Positions 35,753-45,505 of a DNA stretch of 64,000 nt are shown piece after piece (position 1 is the stretch's first letter; the number at the start of each line of letters is the position of its first letter). The notes under the pieces are model-generated. The model had not been told where the DNA came from. It saw only the letters and a program-made list of their open reading frames with translations, and did no database searches. A program made the position numbers and the translations under genes. The stretch lies in assembly GCA_965199005.1 (NCBI GenBank), contig CBDAQK010000001.1, positions 2,170,001-2,234,000 on the forward strand, read 5' to 3'. Source of the stretch: LMUY01 sp965199005 (GTDB lineage: Bacteria > Pseudomonadota > Alphaproteobacteria > Acetobacterales > Acetobacteraceae).

Positions 35753-36856
35753 ATGGGGCTGCGCGGCATGATCAAGATGGGCGTCTTCATTCCAATCGGC
35801 AGCCGCGGCTGGCTGATCTCGACGACCTCGCCGAAGACGACGCCAAGTTTTGACCTCAACCGCACCGTCGTGCAGCAGGCCGAGCATTACGGCCTGGATT
35901 TCGCGCTCTCCATGATCAAGATGCGCGGCTTCGGCGGCCCGAGCGGGTATTGGGATGAGAACCTCGAATCCTTTACCTTGATGGCCGGCCTCGCGGCCGT
36001 CACCCGCCGGATCCAGCTCTTTGCCTCCGTCGCGGTGCTCACCGTCCCGCCGCCCTTTGCGGCCCGCATGGCAGTCACCATCGACAGCATCGCGCCGGGC
36101 CGGTTCGGGATGAACATCGTGTCTGGCTGGCAGCCGACCGAATACAAGCAAATGGGGATCTGGCCCGGCGAGGCACACTTCGCCAAGCGCTACGAATATT
36201 GCTCCGAATACGTCACGATCATGAAGGATCTCTGGCAGAACGGCCGTTGCGACTTTAAAGGCGAGTTCTTCACGATGGACGACTGCCGGCTAGAGCCGCG
36301 GCCATCCGCCAGGATCGAGATCGTGGGCGCAGCCCAGAGCGACCGCGGCATGCGTTTCGTGGCCGAGCATGGCGATTACTGCTTTTGCGGCGCCGGCGGT
36401 TTGAACGAGCCGGAGCGTGTGCCACCAGTGGTCGCGCGGCTGCAACAGGCGGCTGCGGCGACCGGGCGTGACGTGGGCGCGCTGATGCTGCTGATGATCA
36501 TCGCCGATGCCACGGACGAACTCGCGATGGCGAAGTGGAACCACTACAAGGCCGGCGTAGACCACGAGGCCCTGGCCTGGCAGCGCACCCAGGCGACGGC
36601 GGACACCAACGCCTCGGTGCATTCGACGGTGGGGCAGATGGTGGAGCGGCAAAAGGCCGAGCCGATCCCGACGGGTATGCTGAAGCTGATCGGCTCCTAC
36701 GCCACGGTCGCCCGCATGCTGGACCAGGTGGCCGCGGTGCCGGGTGTGAAGGGTATCCTGATGACCTTCGATGATTTCGTCATCGGAATGGAGCAGTTCG
36801 GCCAATACATCCAGCCGCTGATGGAAAGCCGCAAGACCCTCCAACTCGCCGCTTGA
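35753..36856 (+). CDS. rutA: RutA-like pyrimidine monooxygenase (luciferase-like flavin enzyme)
   Basis: This 367-residue luciferase-like monooxygenase matches E. coli RutA along its length as remembered: 'GVFIPIGSRGWLIST', 'FALSMIKMRGFGG', 'NLESFTLMAGLAAVTRRIQL', 'YKQMGIWPGE', 'DFKGEFFTMDDCR' and 'SYATVARMLDQVA'. RutA opens the uracil ring with FMN and oxygen. None of rutB-G follows; instead the partner is an N-carbamoylsarcosine-amidase-like gene, so the true substrate may be another cyclic or linear ureide. ATG at 35753 is used; an internal ATG at 35768 is nearly as good. Confidence 0.82.
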   Translation: MGLRGMIKMGVFIPIGSRGWLISTTSPKTTPSFDLNRTVVQQAEHYGLDFALSMIKMRGFGGPSGYWDENLESFTLMAGLAAVTRRIQLFASVAVLTVPPPFAARMAVTIDSIAPGRFGMNIVSGWQPTEYKQMGIWPGEAHFAKRYEYCSEYVTIMKDLWQNGRCDFKGEFFTMDDCRLEPRPSARIEIVGAAQSDRGMRFVAEHGDYCFCGAGGLNEPERVPPVVARLQQAAAATGRDVGALMLLMIIADATDELAMAKWNHYKAGVDHEALAWQRTQATADTNASVHSTVGQMVERQKAEPIPTGMLKLIGSYATVARMLDQVAAVPGVKGILMTFDDFVIGMEQFGQYIQPLMESRKTLQLAA

Positions 36857-36870
36857 GCAGGAGCACCACC

Positions 36871-37560
36871 ATGGAACTCTCCGACAAGTCTGCCCGCGCG
36901 CTCTACGAGGAACTGAAGCAGCGCCCGCCCCGCGCCCGTTTTGGCTTTGGCAAGAAGGTGGCGCTGGTGAACGTTGATCCGCAGAAGGCCTATACCCTGC
37001 CCGGCGAGTTCATCACCGCCTACGAGACCGACCCAAACCAGATGCGGTATATCAACGAGTTGAGTGCGCTCTGCCGCCATTTGGGGGCGCCGGTGGTCTG
37101 GACCCACGTCGCCTATTTGCCGTCCGGCGAGGATTGCGGCATTTGGGGGACGCGCACAAACACGCCCGATTCGCTGCAGAACGTGAAAGTCGGCTCCCGC
37201 CGGGCGGAGTTCGACGACCGGCTCGAAATCGACCATGGCCGCGACATCGTCATCAACAAGCGGATGGCGTCTGCCTTCCACGAGACCAATCTCCCGTCGC
37301 TGCTGATCTGGCACAAGGTCGACACGCTGATCGTGACCGGCGGTTCGACCTCCGGCTGCGTGCGGGCCACCGTCGTCGACAGCATCTCCCACGGCTATCG
37401 CACGATCGTTCCGGAAGAATGCGTGTCCGACCGGCACGAAAGCCCGCACTTTGCCAACCTCTATGATATGTCGGTCAAATACGCCGACGTCTTGCCGGTT
37501 GCCGAGGTGCGAGCCGAGTTGATGCGGATGAAGCAGCAACCGCGGGCCGAGCTGCGATAA
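36871..37560 (+). CDS. Isochorismatase-fold amidohydrolase (N-carbamoylsarcosine amidase-like)
   Basis: This 229-residue hydrolase has the Asp-Lys-Cys triad: Asp in 'ALVNVDPQKAYT', Lys in 'IVINKRMASAF', Cys in 'GGSTSGCVRATVVDS'. 'GSTSGCVRATVVDSISHGYR' and 'VSDRHESPHFANLYDMSVKYADV' are hallmarks of the N-carbamoylsarcosine amidohydrolase group, which releases ammonia and carbon dioxide from N-carbamoyl compounds. ATG 36871 has a clear ribosome site (GCAGGAG). The gene is 14 bases after the RutA-like gene and shares its operon; it plausibly removes the carbamoyl group after ring opening. Confidence 0.85.
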   Translation: MELSDKSARALYEELKQRPPRARFGFGKKVALVNVDPQKAYTLPGEFITAYETDPNQMRYINELSALCRHLGAPVVWTHVAYLPSGEDCGIWGTRTNTPDSLQNVKVGSRRAEFDDRLEIDHGRDIVINKRMASAFHETNLPSLLIWHKVDTLIVTGGSTSGCVRATVVDSISHGYRTIVPEECVSDRHESPHFANLYDMSVKYADVLPVAEVRAELMRMKQQPRAELR

Positions 37561-37606
37561 CGCCGCCTGGGCCGCAAAGGGGTCGATCAAATCTTTGCGA
37601 ACTTGT

Positions 37607-38251
37607 ATGATCCGGTCACACAGCCTGGGCCACATCGTGACGTTGCTTGCCGCTCCCCCACCGCGCCCATCGGCCTTGAGCACCCTTGCATGGATTGGCC
37701 GGATTTGCGCAATGGGGCTGTTGCTGGCCGCCGGCGGCTGCGCCCCGGGGCGTGACCTCCCCATGCTACCCGGCCAGCACGAGGCACCGGCGGCCTATAA
37801 GCTCGGCAGTGGCGACGGGATCCGCATCATCACCTTCGGCGAGGACCAGTTGACCGGGGAGTTCCGGGTGAGCGATAGCGGAACGATCGCGGTGCCGTTG
37901 CTGGGGCAGATACCAGTGGCCGGCCTGTCGGTCGAAGAGGTGGCCAAGACGATCGAGACCCGTTTGGAACAGGGCAAAATCTTCAAGAACCCCAGCGTGT
38001 CGGCGGAGGTCACGACCTACCGCCCGATTTTCATCCTGGGGGAGGTGAACAAGCCGGGCCAGTATGCCTATCAGCCCGGGATGACGCTGTTGTCTGCGGT
38101 CAGCGTGGCTGGTGGGTTCACGTACCGTGCCGTCGAGACCTATGCCTCGATCGTTCGCAACGTGGATGGCCATGTGGTGGAGGGTAAGGTCGACCGGCAG
38201 GCGCTCATCCAGCCGAGCGATGTGGTCACCGTGTTCGAACGGCGCTTTTAA
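37607..38251 (+). CDS. Wza-like polysaccharide export lipoprotein
   Basis: This protein of about 214 residues has a lipobox ('LLLAAGGCAPG'), a Poly_export domain ('YKLGSGDGIRIITFGEDQL', 'VSDSGTIAVPLLGQIPVAG', 'LEQGKIFKNPSVSAEV') and a SLBB domain ('IFILGEVNKPGQYAYQPG', 'TLLSAVSVAGGFTY'). Wza-type proteins form outer-membrane exit channels for capsule or exopolysaccharide. Start is uncertain: ATG 37607 gives a long leader before the lipobox, and ATG 37712 would leave too short a signal; no ribosome site decides. It is followed by an outer-membrane barrel gene, while the matching Wzc-like kinase lies 9 kb away. Confidence 0.88.
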   Translation: MIRSHSLGHIVTLLAAPPPRPSALSTLAWIGRICAMGLLLAAGGCAPGRDLPMLPGQHEAPAAYKLGSGDGIRIITFGEDQLTGEFRVSDSGTIAVPLLGQIPVAGLSVEEVAKTIETRLEQGKIFKNPSVSAEVTTYRPIFILGEVNKPGQYAYQPGMTLLSAVSVAGGFTYRAVETYASIVRNVDGHVVEGKVDRQALIQPSDVVTVFERRF

Positions 38252-38472
38252 TCCAGATGCATTGCGCTGAATTCGCCGGCTGGTATTCGTCCTCGCCTCT
38301 ATGGCGGCCGGCGCTTCCACGTGCGCTCCGCCGGTTTCCGCCCCATTTGCGGCCCCATTTCAGCCCGCCGGCCGAGCCGCCTTCCCCCGGTTACCGGTCG
38401 GCTGCCGTCCAGTTCGATTGGGTGTCCGGCATCAAGACCGACCTCGTCTGGGTCTTCGCCAACCCCACCATC

Positions 38473-39834
38473 ATGAGCCATCCGGCCCGCGCACCTTGGG
38501 ACGTGCCAACCGGCAATCCCGCCTGGGCGTCGCTGCCGGCTGGCCGCAGCCCGGCGCGGCTTCGCACCCGGCCGTGGCTCCAATTGATCCTCGCCGGCTC
38601 CCTCTGCGCCATCAGCAACGCGACGGGAGGGCAGGAACTCGAGGGTTTCTTGCCGACTGGGTTGCCGATCGTCGCCTCGCCATCCAGTGTGACCATCCTC
38701 GACCGTCCGCGGCCCGATTTCGACCCGCTGGGCATCACGGCAGGGCAATTCACCGTTCACTCCTCCTGGTCCGAGGGGGTGGGCTTCGACTCCAACCCCT
38801 TGGGCGGCAACGGGCAGGCTGGCAGCGCCTTCGCCAGCACCCTGGCCAGCGCCTCGGTTATCTCCGACTGGCTCCGCAACAGCGTCGGTGCGAGCGTGAG
38901 CGTCGACGACCGGCGCTACCTCCAGCAGCATCAGCTCTCGCGAACCGAGGATGCGGTTTCGGCCGGCGGGCGTTACGATGTCGGCACGTTGGACCATTTG
39001 GTCCTGTCCGCTTCGCACTCCGACCAGGTCATCGAGCCGACCGGGATCGACGCGATCTCCACCCAGCAGGCGGTTCCGTTTCAGGTGAATACGGCCACCG
39101 CGAGTTACCTGTGGAATTTGTCGCGGCTCTCTTTCGAACCGTTCGCGCTGGTCAGCGACAGTACCTTCTCGTCCATCCGGACGAACGGGGTGCTCCAGAG
39201 CAACACCTTCCTCGACAACACCACCTTTACCGAGGGCGTGACGGCGCGGTACGAGCTGTCGCCGCTGCGCCATGCGGTCTTCGTGGTCCGCTCGTCGGAA
39301 AGCGATTTCAGCCATACCCTCGCCGGGTCACCACGCCGGGACAGTGTCAGCGTATCCGTCCTAGGCGGCCTCGACTATGTTGCCGACGGCATCTGGCGAT
39401 ACCGGGCCCTGGCAGGCTACCAGGTTCGCGACTATGCCTCCTCCACCTACAAATCCCACAGCGCCCCGATCGTGGAGGCGGATGTTATCTGGAGCCCGTC
39501 TTTGCTCACGACGGTCGAGGCGACGGCCAACCGGCGGATCGTCGACTCCAACGATCCGACGGTCGCCGACTACACCGACACCACCCTCAAGCTGCAAGTG
39601 GAGCACGAGGTGCGGCGGGACGTTTTGGCCAGCGCCCATGTCGGGTATGAGCAAGCGCTGTTCCAAAACGGCGGCGGCCAGCAGACCATCGTGAGTGCGG
39701 GCGCCGTTGCGAGCTGGTTGTTGAACCGCAATTTGAAACTCTCGGCCACCTACGAGCATGCCCAGTCCATCTCTGGGACGCGCGCCAGCTATAGCGACGA
39801 TACGGCGCTGCTGGGGTTCACCCTCGGCATCTGA
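38473..39834 (+). CDS. Outer-membrane beta-barrel protein linked to exopolysaccharide export
   Basis: This 453-residue protein has a signal region near residues 33-55 ('WLQLILAGSLCAISNATGG') and then many alternating amphipathic strands ending 'YSDDTALLGFTLGI', typical of a C-terminal outer-membrane insertion strand. The segment 'FTVHSSWSEGVGFDSNPLGG' is like the start of the BBP2 (beta-barrel porin-2) family found with exopolysaccharide genes. ATG 38473 was chosen; the frame opens at 38257 but the extra residues look non-coding. Right after a Wza-like gene, it may guide polymer through the outer membrane. Strength is in topology, not in a named family. Confidence 0.7.
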   Translation: MSHPARAPWDVPTGNPAWASLPAGRSPARLRTRPWLQLILAGSLCAISNATGGQELEGFLPTGLPIVASPSSVTILDRPRPDFDPLGITAGQFTVHSSWSEGVGFDSNPLGGNGQAGSAFASTLASASVISDWLRNSVGASVSVDDRRYLQQHQLSRTEDAVSAGGRYDVGTLDHLVLSASHSDQVIEPTGIDAISTQQAVPFQVNTATASYLWNLSRLSFEPFALVSDSTFSSIRTNGVLQSNTFLDNTTFTEGVTARYELSPLRHAVFVVRSSESDFSHTLAGSPRRDSVSVSVLGGLDYVADGIWRYRALAGYQVRDYASSTYKSHSAPIVEADVIWSPSLLTTVEATANRRIVDSNDPTVADYTDTTLKLQVEHEVRRDVLASAHVGYEQALFQNGGGQQTIVSAGAVASWLLNRNLKLSATYEHAQSISGTRASYSDDTALLGFTLGI

Positions 39835-39965
39835 CCGCCGGAGCGCATCCCCGTTGTTAAATCCTTGCCATCCGACCCTCCTCAGGCCTTGCGTTGCGGG
39901 GCAAGCTGGCCTTCTTGCCACCCAACGCGGCGTTGCCGCAGGACGCTTAATGGAGGCAGGGTGCG

Positions 39966-40196
39966 ATGGTCAGACGGCACAAGGTGGAGGAGATCGCCGG
40001 TGTCCTGGAATTCGAGGGACGCGGGAATGACGATCCTGAGTTCGTCGAATGGCTGGCAGACCACAAAGCCCGCAATGGCGGCAAAATACGGGTCAGCCAG
40101 GGCGGCAAGGGCGTGCGCGTGATGTTCAGCAAGGAGGCCGACATGGCGTTCTGGAAAGCGCGCTCGGACAAGGCGGTCAGGGCCGCCGCACGATAG
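39966..40196 (+). CDS. Small hypothetical protein
   Basis: I do not recognise this 76-residue protein. It begins at ATG 39966 behind a good ribosome site (TGGAGGCAGGG) and is rich in charged residues with no membrane segment: 'RHKVEEIAGVLEFEGRGNDD', 'WLADHKARNGGKIRVSQG' and 'VMFSKEADMAFWKARSDK'. It is alone between an outer-membrane barrel gene and argJ, and the region downstream to 40339 shows nothing else. The good ribosome site and regular composition argue that it is real. Confidence 0.6.
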   Translation: MVRRHKVEEIAGVLEFEGRGNDDPEFVEWLADHKARNGGKIRVSQGGKGVRVMFSKEADMAFWKARSDKAVRAAAR

Positions 40197-40339
40197 CCCG
40201 TTGACGGATGCGCTCGGCCAGATCCTGGCCGGCGCCGCCGATCCATGCGGCGATTCTGTTAAAGCGGTCCACTCGGGCCGTGCCAAGGTGGATGACGCTC
40301 GCGCTTATCACACCCTATGGTTTCGGCGGTATCAGTCGT

Positions 40340-41551
40340 CTAACTACGGTAGGAACCGTTGATGTCGATATAGCCATGCGTCAGGTCGCAGGTCCAAACC
40401 GTGCTGTGGCCGGCACCGAGCCCGATATCGACCGCAATCGTGATCTCCCGGCCCTTCATATGGGCGACGACCGGGGCTTCGTCGTAGCCCGGCACAACCG
40501 TTCCCTCGCGGGCCATCCAGGTGCCGCCTACGCCCACGGAGAGCCGGTCGCGGTCCGCCGGTTCGCCGGCCTTGCCGACAGCCATCACGATACGGCCCCA
40601 GTTCGCGTCTTCCCCGGCAATCGCGGTCTTCACCAGCGGAGAATTGGCCACCGCCATCCCAATCCGCTTGGCCGAGCCATCGTCCATCGCGCCCGTGACG
40701 TCGATGCGGATCAGCTTCTGCGCGCCTTCGCCATCGCGCACGACCTGGATCGCCAGGTCCAGCATGACGGCCTCTAGGGCGGCGGAAAACGCCTCCAGCG
40801 GCGCGCTGGGGTTGCCAGCCGCGCCAGTGGCAAACAACAGGACGGTGTCGCTGGTTGACGTGTCGCTATCGACGGTGGTGCGGTTGAACGTCGTTTGGGT
40901 CCCGGACGACAGCATCGACTGCAACGCGCCCGCCGGGATGGCCGCGTCGGTGAAGATGAAGCACAGCATGGTGGCCATATCCGGCGCGATCATTCCGCTG
41001 CCCTTGGCCATCCCGGTGATCCGCACTTGCGTCCCGCCGATCATGGCGCTGCGCGTGGACGCCTTGGGGAAGGTGTCGGTGGTCATGATCCCGCGGGCAG
41101 CCGCCTCCCACCCATCGGGCGCCAACGCGGCATGCAGGGCGGGCAGGGCGGTGGTGATTCGCTCGTGCGCAAGCACCTCCCCGATCACGCCGGTGCTGGC
41201 AAGGAACACCTCGCTCGCCGGGCAGTCCAGCAGCGCGGCGGCGGCGTCGGCCGTGGCCCGCACCGTTTCGCGTCCGCGGGCGCCGGTGAACACGTTCGCA
41301 TTGCCCGCATTCACCACCACGCCCCGCGCCCGGCCCCCGGCCAATGCCTCACGGCACCAGTCGACGGGGGCACCCGGGCATTTGTTGCTGGTGAACACCC
41401 CCGCGACCGTCGTGCCCGCGGCCAATTCGGCCATCACCAGGTCGGTCCGGCCCTTGTAGCGGATGCCGGCGGCTGCTGCCCCCAGCCGCACGCCCGGCAA
41501 TGGCAGCAGATCGGGCAGTCCGACTGCCAGGGGAGAGGGTGACAGGGCCAT
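40340..41551 (-). CDS. argJ: Bifunctional glutamate N-acetyltransferase/amino-acid acetyltransferase
   Basis: ArgJ transfers acetyl groups from N-acetylornithine to glutamate, recycling acetyl in arginine synthesis. The 403-residue protein shows 'VFTSNKCPGAPVDWCREAL', 'GVVVNAGNANVFTG', 'FLASTGVIGEVL' and the self-cleavage site 'KGSGMIAPDMATML', where the Thr near residue 194 becomes the N-terminal nucleophile of the beta chain. 'VDSDTSTSDTVLLFATG' and 'KTAIAGEDANWGRIVMAVG' complete the family pattern. ATG 41551 lies five bases after a parvulin gene, likely co-transcribed. Whether it is mono- or bifunctional is unknown. Confidence 0.95.
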   Translation of the reverse strand: MALSPSPLAVGLPDLLPLPGVRLGAAAAGIRYKGRTDLVMAELAAGTTVAGVFTSNKCPGAPVDWCREALAGGRARGVVVNAGNANVFTGARGRETVRATADAAAALLDCPASEVFLASTGVIGEVLAHERITTALPALHAALAPDGWEAAARGIMTTDTFPKASTRSAMIGGTQVRITGMAKGSGMIAPDMATMLCFIFTDAAIPAGALQSMLSSGTQTTFNRTTVDSDTSTSDTVLLFATGAAGNPSAPLEAFSAALEAVMLDLAIQVVRDGEGAQKLIRIDVTGAMDDGSAKRIGMAVANSPLVKTAIAGEDANWGRIVMAVGKAGEPADRDRLSVGVGGTWMAREGTVVPGYDEAPVVAHMKGREITIAVDIGLGAGHSTVWTCDLTHGYIDINGSYRS

Positions 41552-41556
41552 CGCAG

Positions 41557-42522
41557 CTACTTCGGCACGGCTGGCGTCACACCCGGCGTCGGCGGGATAT
41601 CCGTCGTCGGCGTCACGGTTGGGTTGGGGCCAGGGGTGGCGGCGGTCATCGGCGTGCCATCCATGTTGAACTTGACCACGGTCAGCCCGACCCTGGCCTG
41701 GTCCAGCACCTTGCGCACGCCTGCCTGGATAATCTGCTGGCGCAGTTCCTCCTTCGCCTGATCGAAGGTCGGGGGTGGCGCCACCCGCGTCTCGTCCACT
41801 TTGATCACGTGCCAGCCGAACTGGGTCTTCACCGGTGTTTGGGAGAATTGGCCCGGCTTCAGCGTGAAGGCGACGTCGGCGAACTCCGGGACCATCTGGT
41901 CCTTCTTGAAGAAGCCGAGGTCGCCACCGTTCTGGGTCGCCTCGTCCTTGCTATTGGTCTTGGCCAACGCCGCGAAATCGGCGCCAGCGTTCAACTGGTC
42001 GATGATCTTCTTTGCCTGGTCTTCGGTATCGACCAGGATGTGGCGCGCATGCACCTCTTCCTCGCCGGGCTTGTTGGCGATGTCCGCGTCGTATCGTGCC
42101 TTCAGTGCCGCATCGGTCACGCTCGGCCCGATCTCGCGGCTGAGTTCGGCGTTCTGCAACACTTGGTCCGTGGCGCGGGCCATGGCGCGCTGCACCGCCG
42201 GGTCCTGCGCCATGCCGTCCTTCTTTGCCTGGATCACCAGCGCTGCCCTGTCGACCATTTGGTCCAGCAGCATTGGGTAAAGCACCTGCGGCGGCATGGA
42301 GCGAACCTCGTCCGGCAGGGTTTGCGCTGCCTCGGACAGGTCGCTGAGGTGGATTTCCTGGTCGCCCACCTTGGCTACCACGACGTCTGGCCGCGGCACG
42401 GGCGGGCTGACTGGGGCGGGTGCCGCCGGGGCAGGGGCAGCGGGCGGGGTCTGCGCCAGGGCGGCATTGGGAAGCATCGGTGCGCAGACAAGGGCAGCCG
42501 CGATGGCGAGCGACAAGCGCAT
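41557..42522 (-). CDS. Parvulin-type peptidylprolyl isomerase (periplasmic)
   Basis: This 321-residue protein has a signal peptide ('LAIAAALVCAPMLPNAALAQ'), a Pro/Ala-rich linker, an N-terminal SurA-like helical region ('MVDRAALVIQAKKDGM') and a rotamase domain: 'EEEVHARHILVDTEDQAKK', 'NGGDLGFFKKDQMVPEFADV' and 'PVKTQFGWHVIKVDETR'. Parvulins speed cis-trans proline isomerisation and help fold outer-membrane proteins. The C-terminal tail is Pro/Thr-rich. It is the first of two genes with argJ on the minus strand and divergent from secA, the same setting seen in other Rhodospirillales as far as I recall. Confidence 0.9.
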   Translation of the reverse strand: MRLSLAIAAALVCAPMLPNAALAQTPPAAPAPAAPAPVSPPVPRPDVVVAKVGDQEIHLSDLSEAAQTLPDEVRSMPPQVLYPMLLDQMVDRAALVIQAKKDGMAQDPAVQRAMARATDQVLQNAELSREIGPSVTDAALKARYDADIANKPGEEEVHARHILVDTEDQAKKIIDQLNAGADFAALAKTNSKDEATQNGGDLGFFKKDQMVPEFADVAFTLKPGQFSQTPVKTQFGWHVIKVDETRVAPPPTFDQAKEELRQQIIQAGVRKVLDQARVGLTVVKFNMDGTPMTAATPGPNPTVTPTTDIPPTPGVTPAVPK

Positions 42523-42636
42523 GGTGGATCAACCTCGGTCTAAGAATCGGTCGCTTATGGCGGAAACTAGGGCGCGCGCCAAGTTACGCGCGGTTTAAGT
42601 CGGTGCAACGCCGGGTGTAAGCGCCGTAAGCGTGCG

Positions 42637-42665
42637 TTGACCGGGGCCGGCACGGCTCCTATCTC
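42637..42665 (+). promoter_or_regulatory. Candidate sigma-70 promoter of secA
   Basis: TTGACC at 42637-42642 and TATCTC at 42660-42665 are separated by exactly 17 bases and lie about 43 bases before the secA start. The -35 box matches five of six consensus bases. No other candidate this good is seen in the 185-base divergent gap. Confidence 0.45.
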
Positions 42666-42707
42666 CAGTGCGCCGCCCCCTGCGCGCAGTCCAGCACCGG
42701 AATTCGA

Positions 42708-45424
42708 ATGTTCGCCAGTCTCGCCCGTACTATCTTCGGCAACGCCAACGACCGCTCGCTGAAAGGCTACCAGCGCCGGGTGCCAGAGATCAACGCCCTT
42801 GAGCCAGCCATGGAGGCGCTCAGCGATGCAGAGCTCCAGGCCAAGACCGTCGAGTTCCGGCAGCGCCTGGCAAATGGTGCCACTCTGGATGAACTGCTGC
42901 CCGAGGCCTTCGCGACCGTGCGGGAGGGAGCAAAGCGTGTCCTGGGGATGCGCCATTTCGATGTGCAGATGATCGGCGGCATGGTGCTCAACGACGGCAA
43001 AATCGCCGAAATGAAGACGGGCGAGGGCAAAACCCTCGTTGCGACCCTCCCGGTCTACCTCAATGCCCTGCCAGCCAAGGGTGTTCACGTCGTCACCGTA
43101 AACGATTATCTCGCCCGGCGAGACGCCGAGTGGATGGGCCGGCTCTACAGCTTCCTCGGCCTCAGCACGGGGATCATCGTCCATGGCCTGGATGACGAGC
43201 AGCGGCGGGCGAACTACGCCGCCGACATCACCTACGGGACCAACAACGAATTCGGCTTCGACTACCTCCGCGACAACATGAAATACCGGCTGGAAGACAT
43301 GTCCCAGCGGGATTTCGCCTATGCGATCGTGGACGAGGTCGACAGCATCCTGATCGACGAGGCCCGCACCCCGCTGATCATCTCGGGGCCGGCGGAGGAT
43401 AGCTCGGACCTGTACCGCACGGTGAACGCCGTGGTGCGGGAGCTTGTTAAAGACCCGGAAACCTATGAGAAAGAAGAAAAGTTCAAGACGGTTACGCTCA
43501 CCGAACTCGGGTCCGAGCGCGTCGAGGACATGCTGCGCGAGGCCGGGGTGCTGACCGAGGGCAACCTCTACGACATCTTCAACGTCACCGTGGTGCACCA
43601 CGTCCAGCAAAGCGTACGGTCGCACACCCTGTTCACGCGTGACGTGGACTACATCGTCCAGGCCGACAAGGTCGTCATCATCGACGAGTTCACCGGGCGC
43701 AAAATGGAGGGCCGCCGCTACTCCGACGGGCTGCACCAGGCGCTCGAAGCCAAAGAGGGCGTCACCGTCCAGGCCGAGAACCAAACTCTCGCCTCCATCA
43801 CCTTCCAGAACTATTTTCGCTTGTATCCGAAGCTGGCTGGGATGACGGGCACCGCCATGACCGAGGCGGATGAATTCGCAGAAATCTACAAACTGGAAGT
43901 GGTGGAAATCCCGACCAACGTTCCCGTCACCCGAACCGATGGCGATGACGAGGTATATCGCTCGGCATCCGAGAAGTACGAGGCAGTGGCCAATCTGATC
44001 GCGGAGGCGCGCAGCCGGGGCCAGCCAGTGCTGGTCGGCACCACGTCCATCGAGAAGAGCGAGGTCATCAGCCATTTGCTGACGAGCAAGCAGGTGCCGC
44101 ACGCGGTGCTCAACGCCCGCTTCCACGAGCAGGAAGCGACCATCGTGTCGCAGGCCGGTGCACCCGGCGCCATCACCATCGCCACCAATATGGCCGGGCG
44201 CGGCACCGACATTAAACTCGGCGGCAATTTGGACATGCGGCTGAAGCTGGAGCTGGAGGGGCTGGAGGGTGAGGCCTGGCAAGCGGCCGCGAACCAGTTG
44301 CAGGCCGAGGTAGCGACGGCGCATGAGGCCGTGAAGGCGGCCGGCGGCCTGATGGTGATCGGCACCGAACGGCATGAGAGCCGGCGGATCGACAACCAGC
44401 TCCGCGGCCGGTCCGGCCGGCAAGGCGACCCGGGTGCCAGCCGCTTCTTCCTGTCGCTGGAAGACGATCTGATGCGGATCTTCGGGTCGGAGCGGATGGG
44501 CGGCATGTTGCAGAAGCTCGGCTTGAAGGAAGGGGAGGCCATTATCCACCCCTGGATCAACCGGCCCTGGAGAAGGCACAGAAGAAGGTCGAAGCCCGGA
44601 ACTTCGATACGCGCAAGAACGTGCTGAAATATGACGACGTCATGAACAGCCAGCGCAAAGAGGTCTACGGCCAGCGCCGCGAGTTCATGTTGGCGGCCGA
44701 CGTGTCAGAGACGATCAACGATATGCGGGCCGAGGTGATCGACGCCGCCATCACCCTGCGCATTCCCGCCAAGGCCTTCAGCGAGCAATGGGAGGCCGAC
44801 GCGCTGGCCGAGGATTGCAAGCGCTTGCTGGGCCTGGACCTGCCGGTTGCCGCCTGGGCCGCCGAGGAAGGGATCGACGAAGAAGCCATCCGCGACCGCA
44901 TCACCGCCGCGGCAGACGCCATGCTCGCGGCAAAGGCCGACGCCTTTGGCCCCGATTTGATGCGGTTCGTCGAGAAATCGGTCCTGCTGCAAAGTTTGGA
45001 TGCGGTGTGGAAGGAGCATTTACTGGTCCTGGACCAACTGCGCCAGGGTATCCATTTGCGGTCCTACGGCCAACGAGACCCGCTCAACGAGTATAAGAGC
45101 GAGGCATTCGTGCTGTTCAACTCGATGTTGGACGATCTGAAGCAGCGGGTCACGTCCAGCATCGCCGGCCTGCAATTGCAGGCCGAACCACCGCCGCCCC
45201 CCATCCTGCCGGCCATGATGTGGGAGAACCACCCGGAGGCAGCGCTGGAGAGCCCCGCCTTCAGTATGGTCGCCGCTGATCCGGTGGAGGTGATGACCCT
45301 GCCGGAGCGCCCGGCGGCCGTCGTGACGGATGACCCAGCGACGTGGCGCAACACGCCGCGCAATGCCGCCTGTCCTTGCGGGTCGGGCAAGAAGTTCAAG
45401 CATTGCCATGGTCGCATGGTCTGA
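42708..45424 (+). CDS. secA: Preprotein translocase subunit SecA, with an apparent one-base frameshift
   Basis: SecA is the essential ATPase that drives proteins through SecYEG. The first frame encodes Walker A 'MKTGEGKTLVATL', Walker B 'VDSILIDEARTPL', 'GTERHESRRIDNQLRGRSGR' and the end of NBD2; the second frame gives 'LKYDDVMNSQRKEVY', the scaffold and wing regions and the zinc tail 'CPCGSGKKFKHCHGR'. The frame changes at about 44,564: after 'HPWINR' the codons CCC TGG AGA follow where GCC CTG GAG AAG would restore the known continuation, so one G seems lost from a GGG run. With it restored the protein is about 905 residues, normal length. The most likely cause is a sequencing error, since the gene is essential. 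Confidence 0.93.
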
Positions 45425-45505
45425 GACTCGTCTCGATCTCGGTTAAGGGTTTCTGAACCCCCTGCCTGCATCCTGCCGTGACGGGATGTGTGGAGTGGGG
45501 CTGAG

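Noticed and set aside
40177..40311. Minus-strand frame of about 45 codons downstream of argJ, with a protein-like end (AAWIGGAGQDLAERI)
   Set aside because: It overlaps the end of the better supported plus-strand gene at 39966-40196, has only a GTG start without ribosome site, and no family could be recognised.
42567..44579. 670-residue open frame antisense to secA
   Set aside because: It is a shadow of secA: the composition is His/Gly/Val-rich without motifs, and the sense strand encodes an unmistakable SecA.
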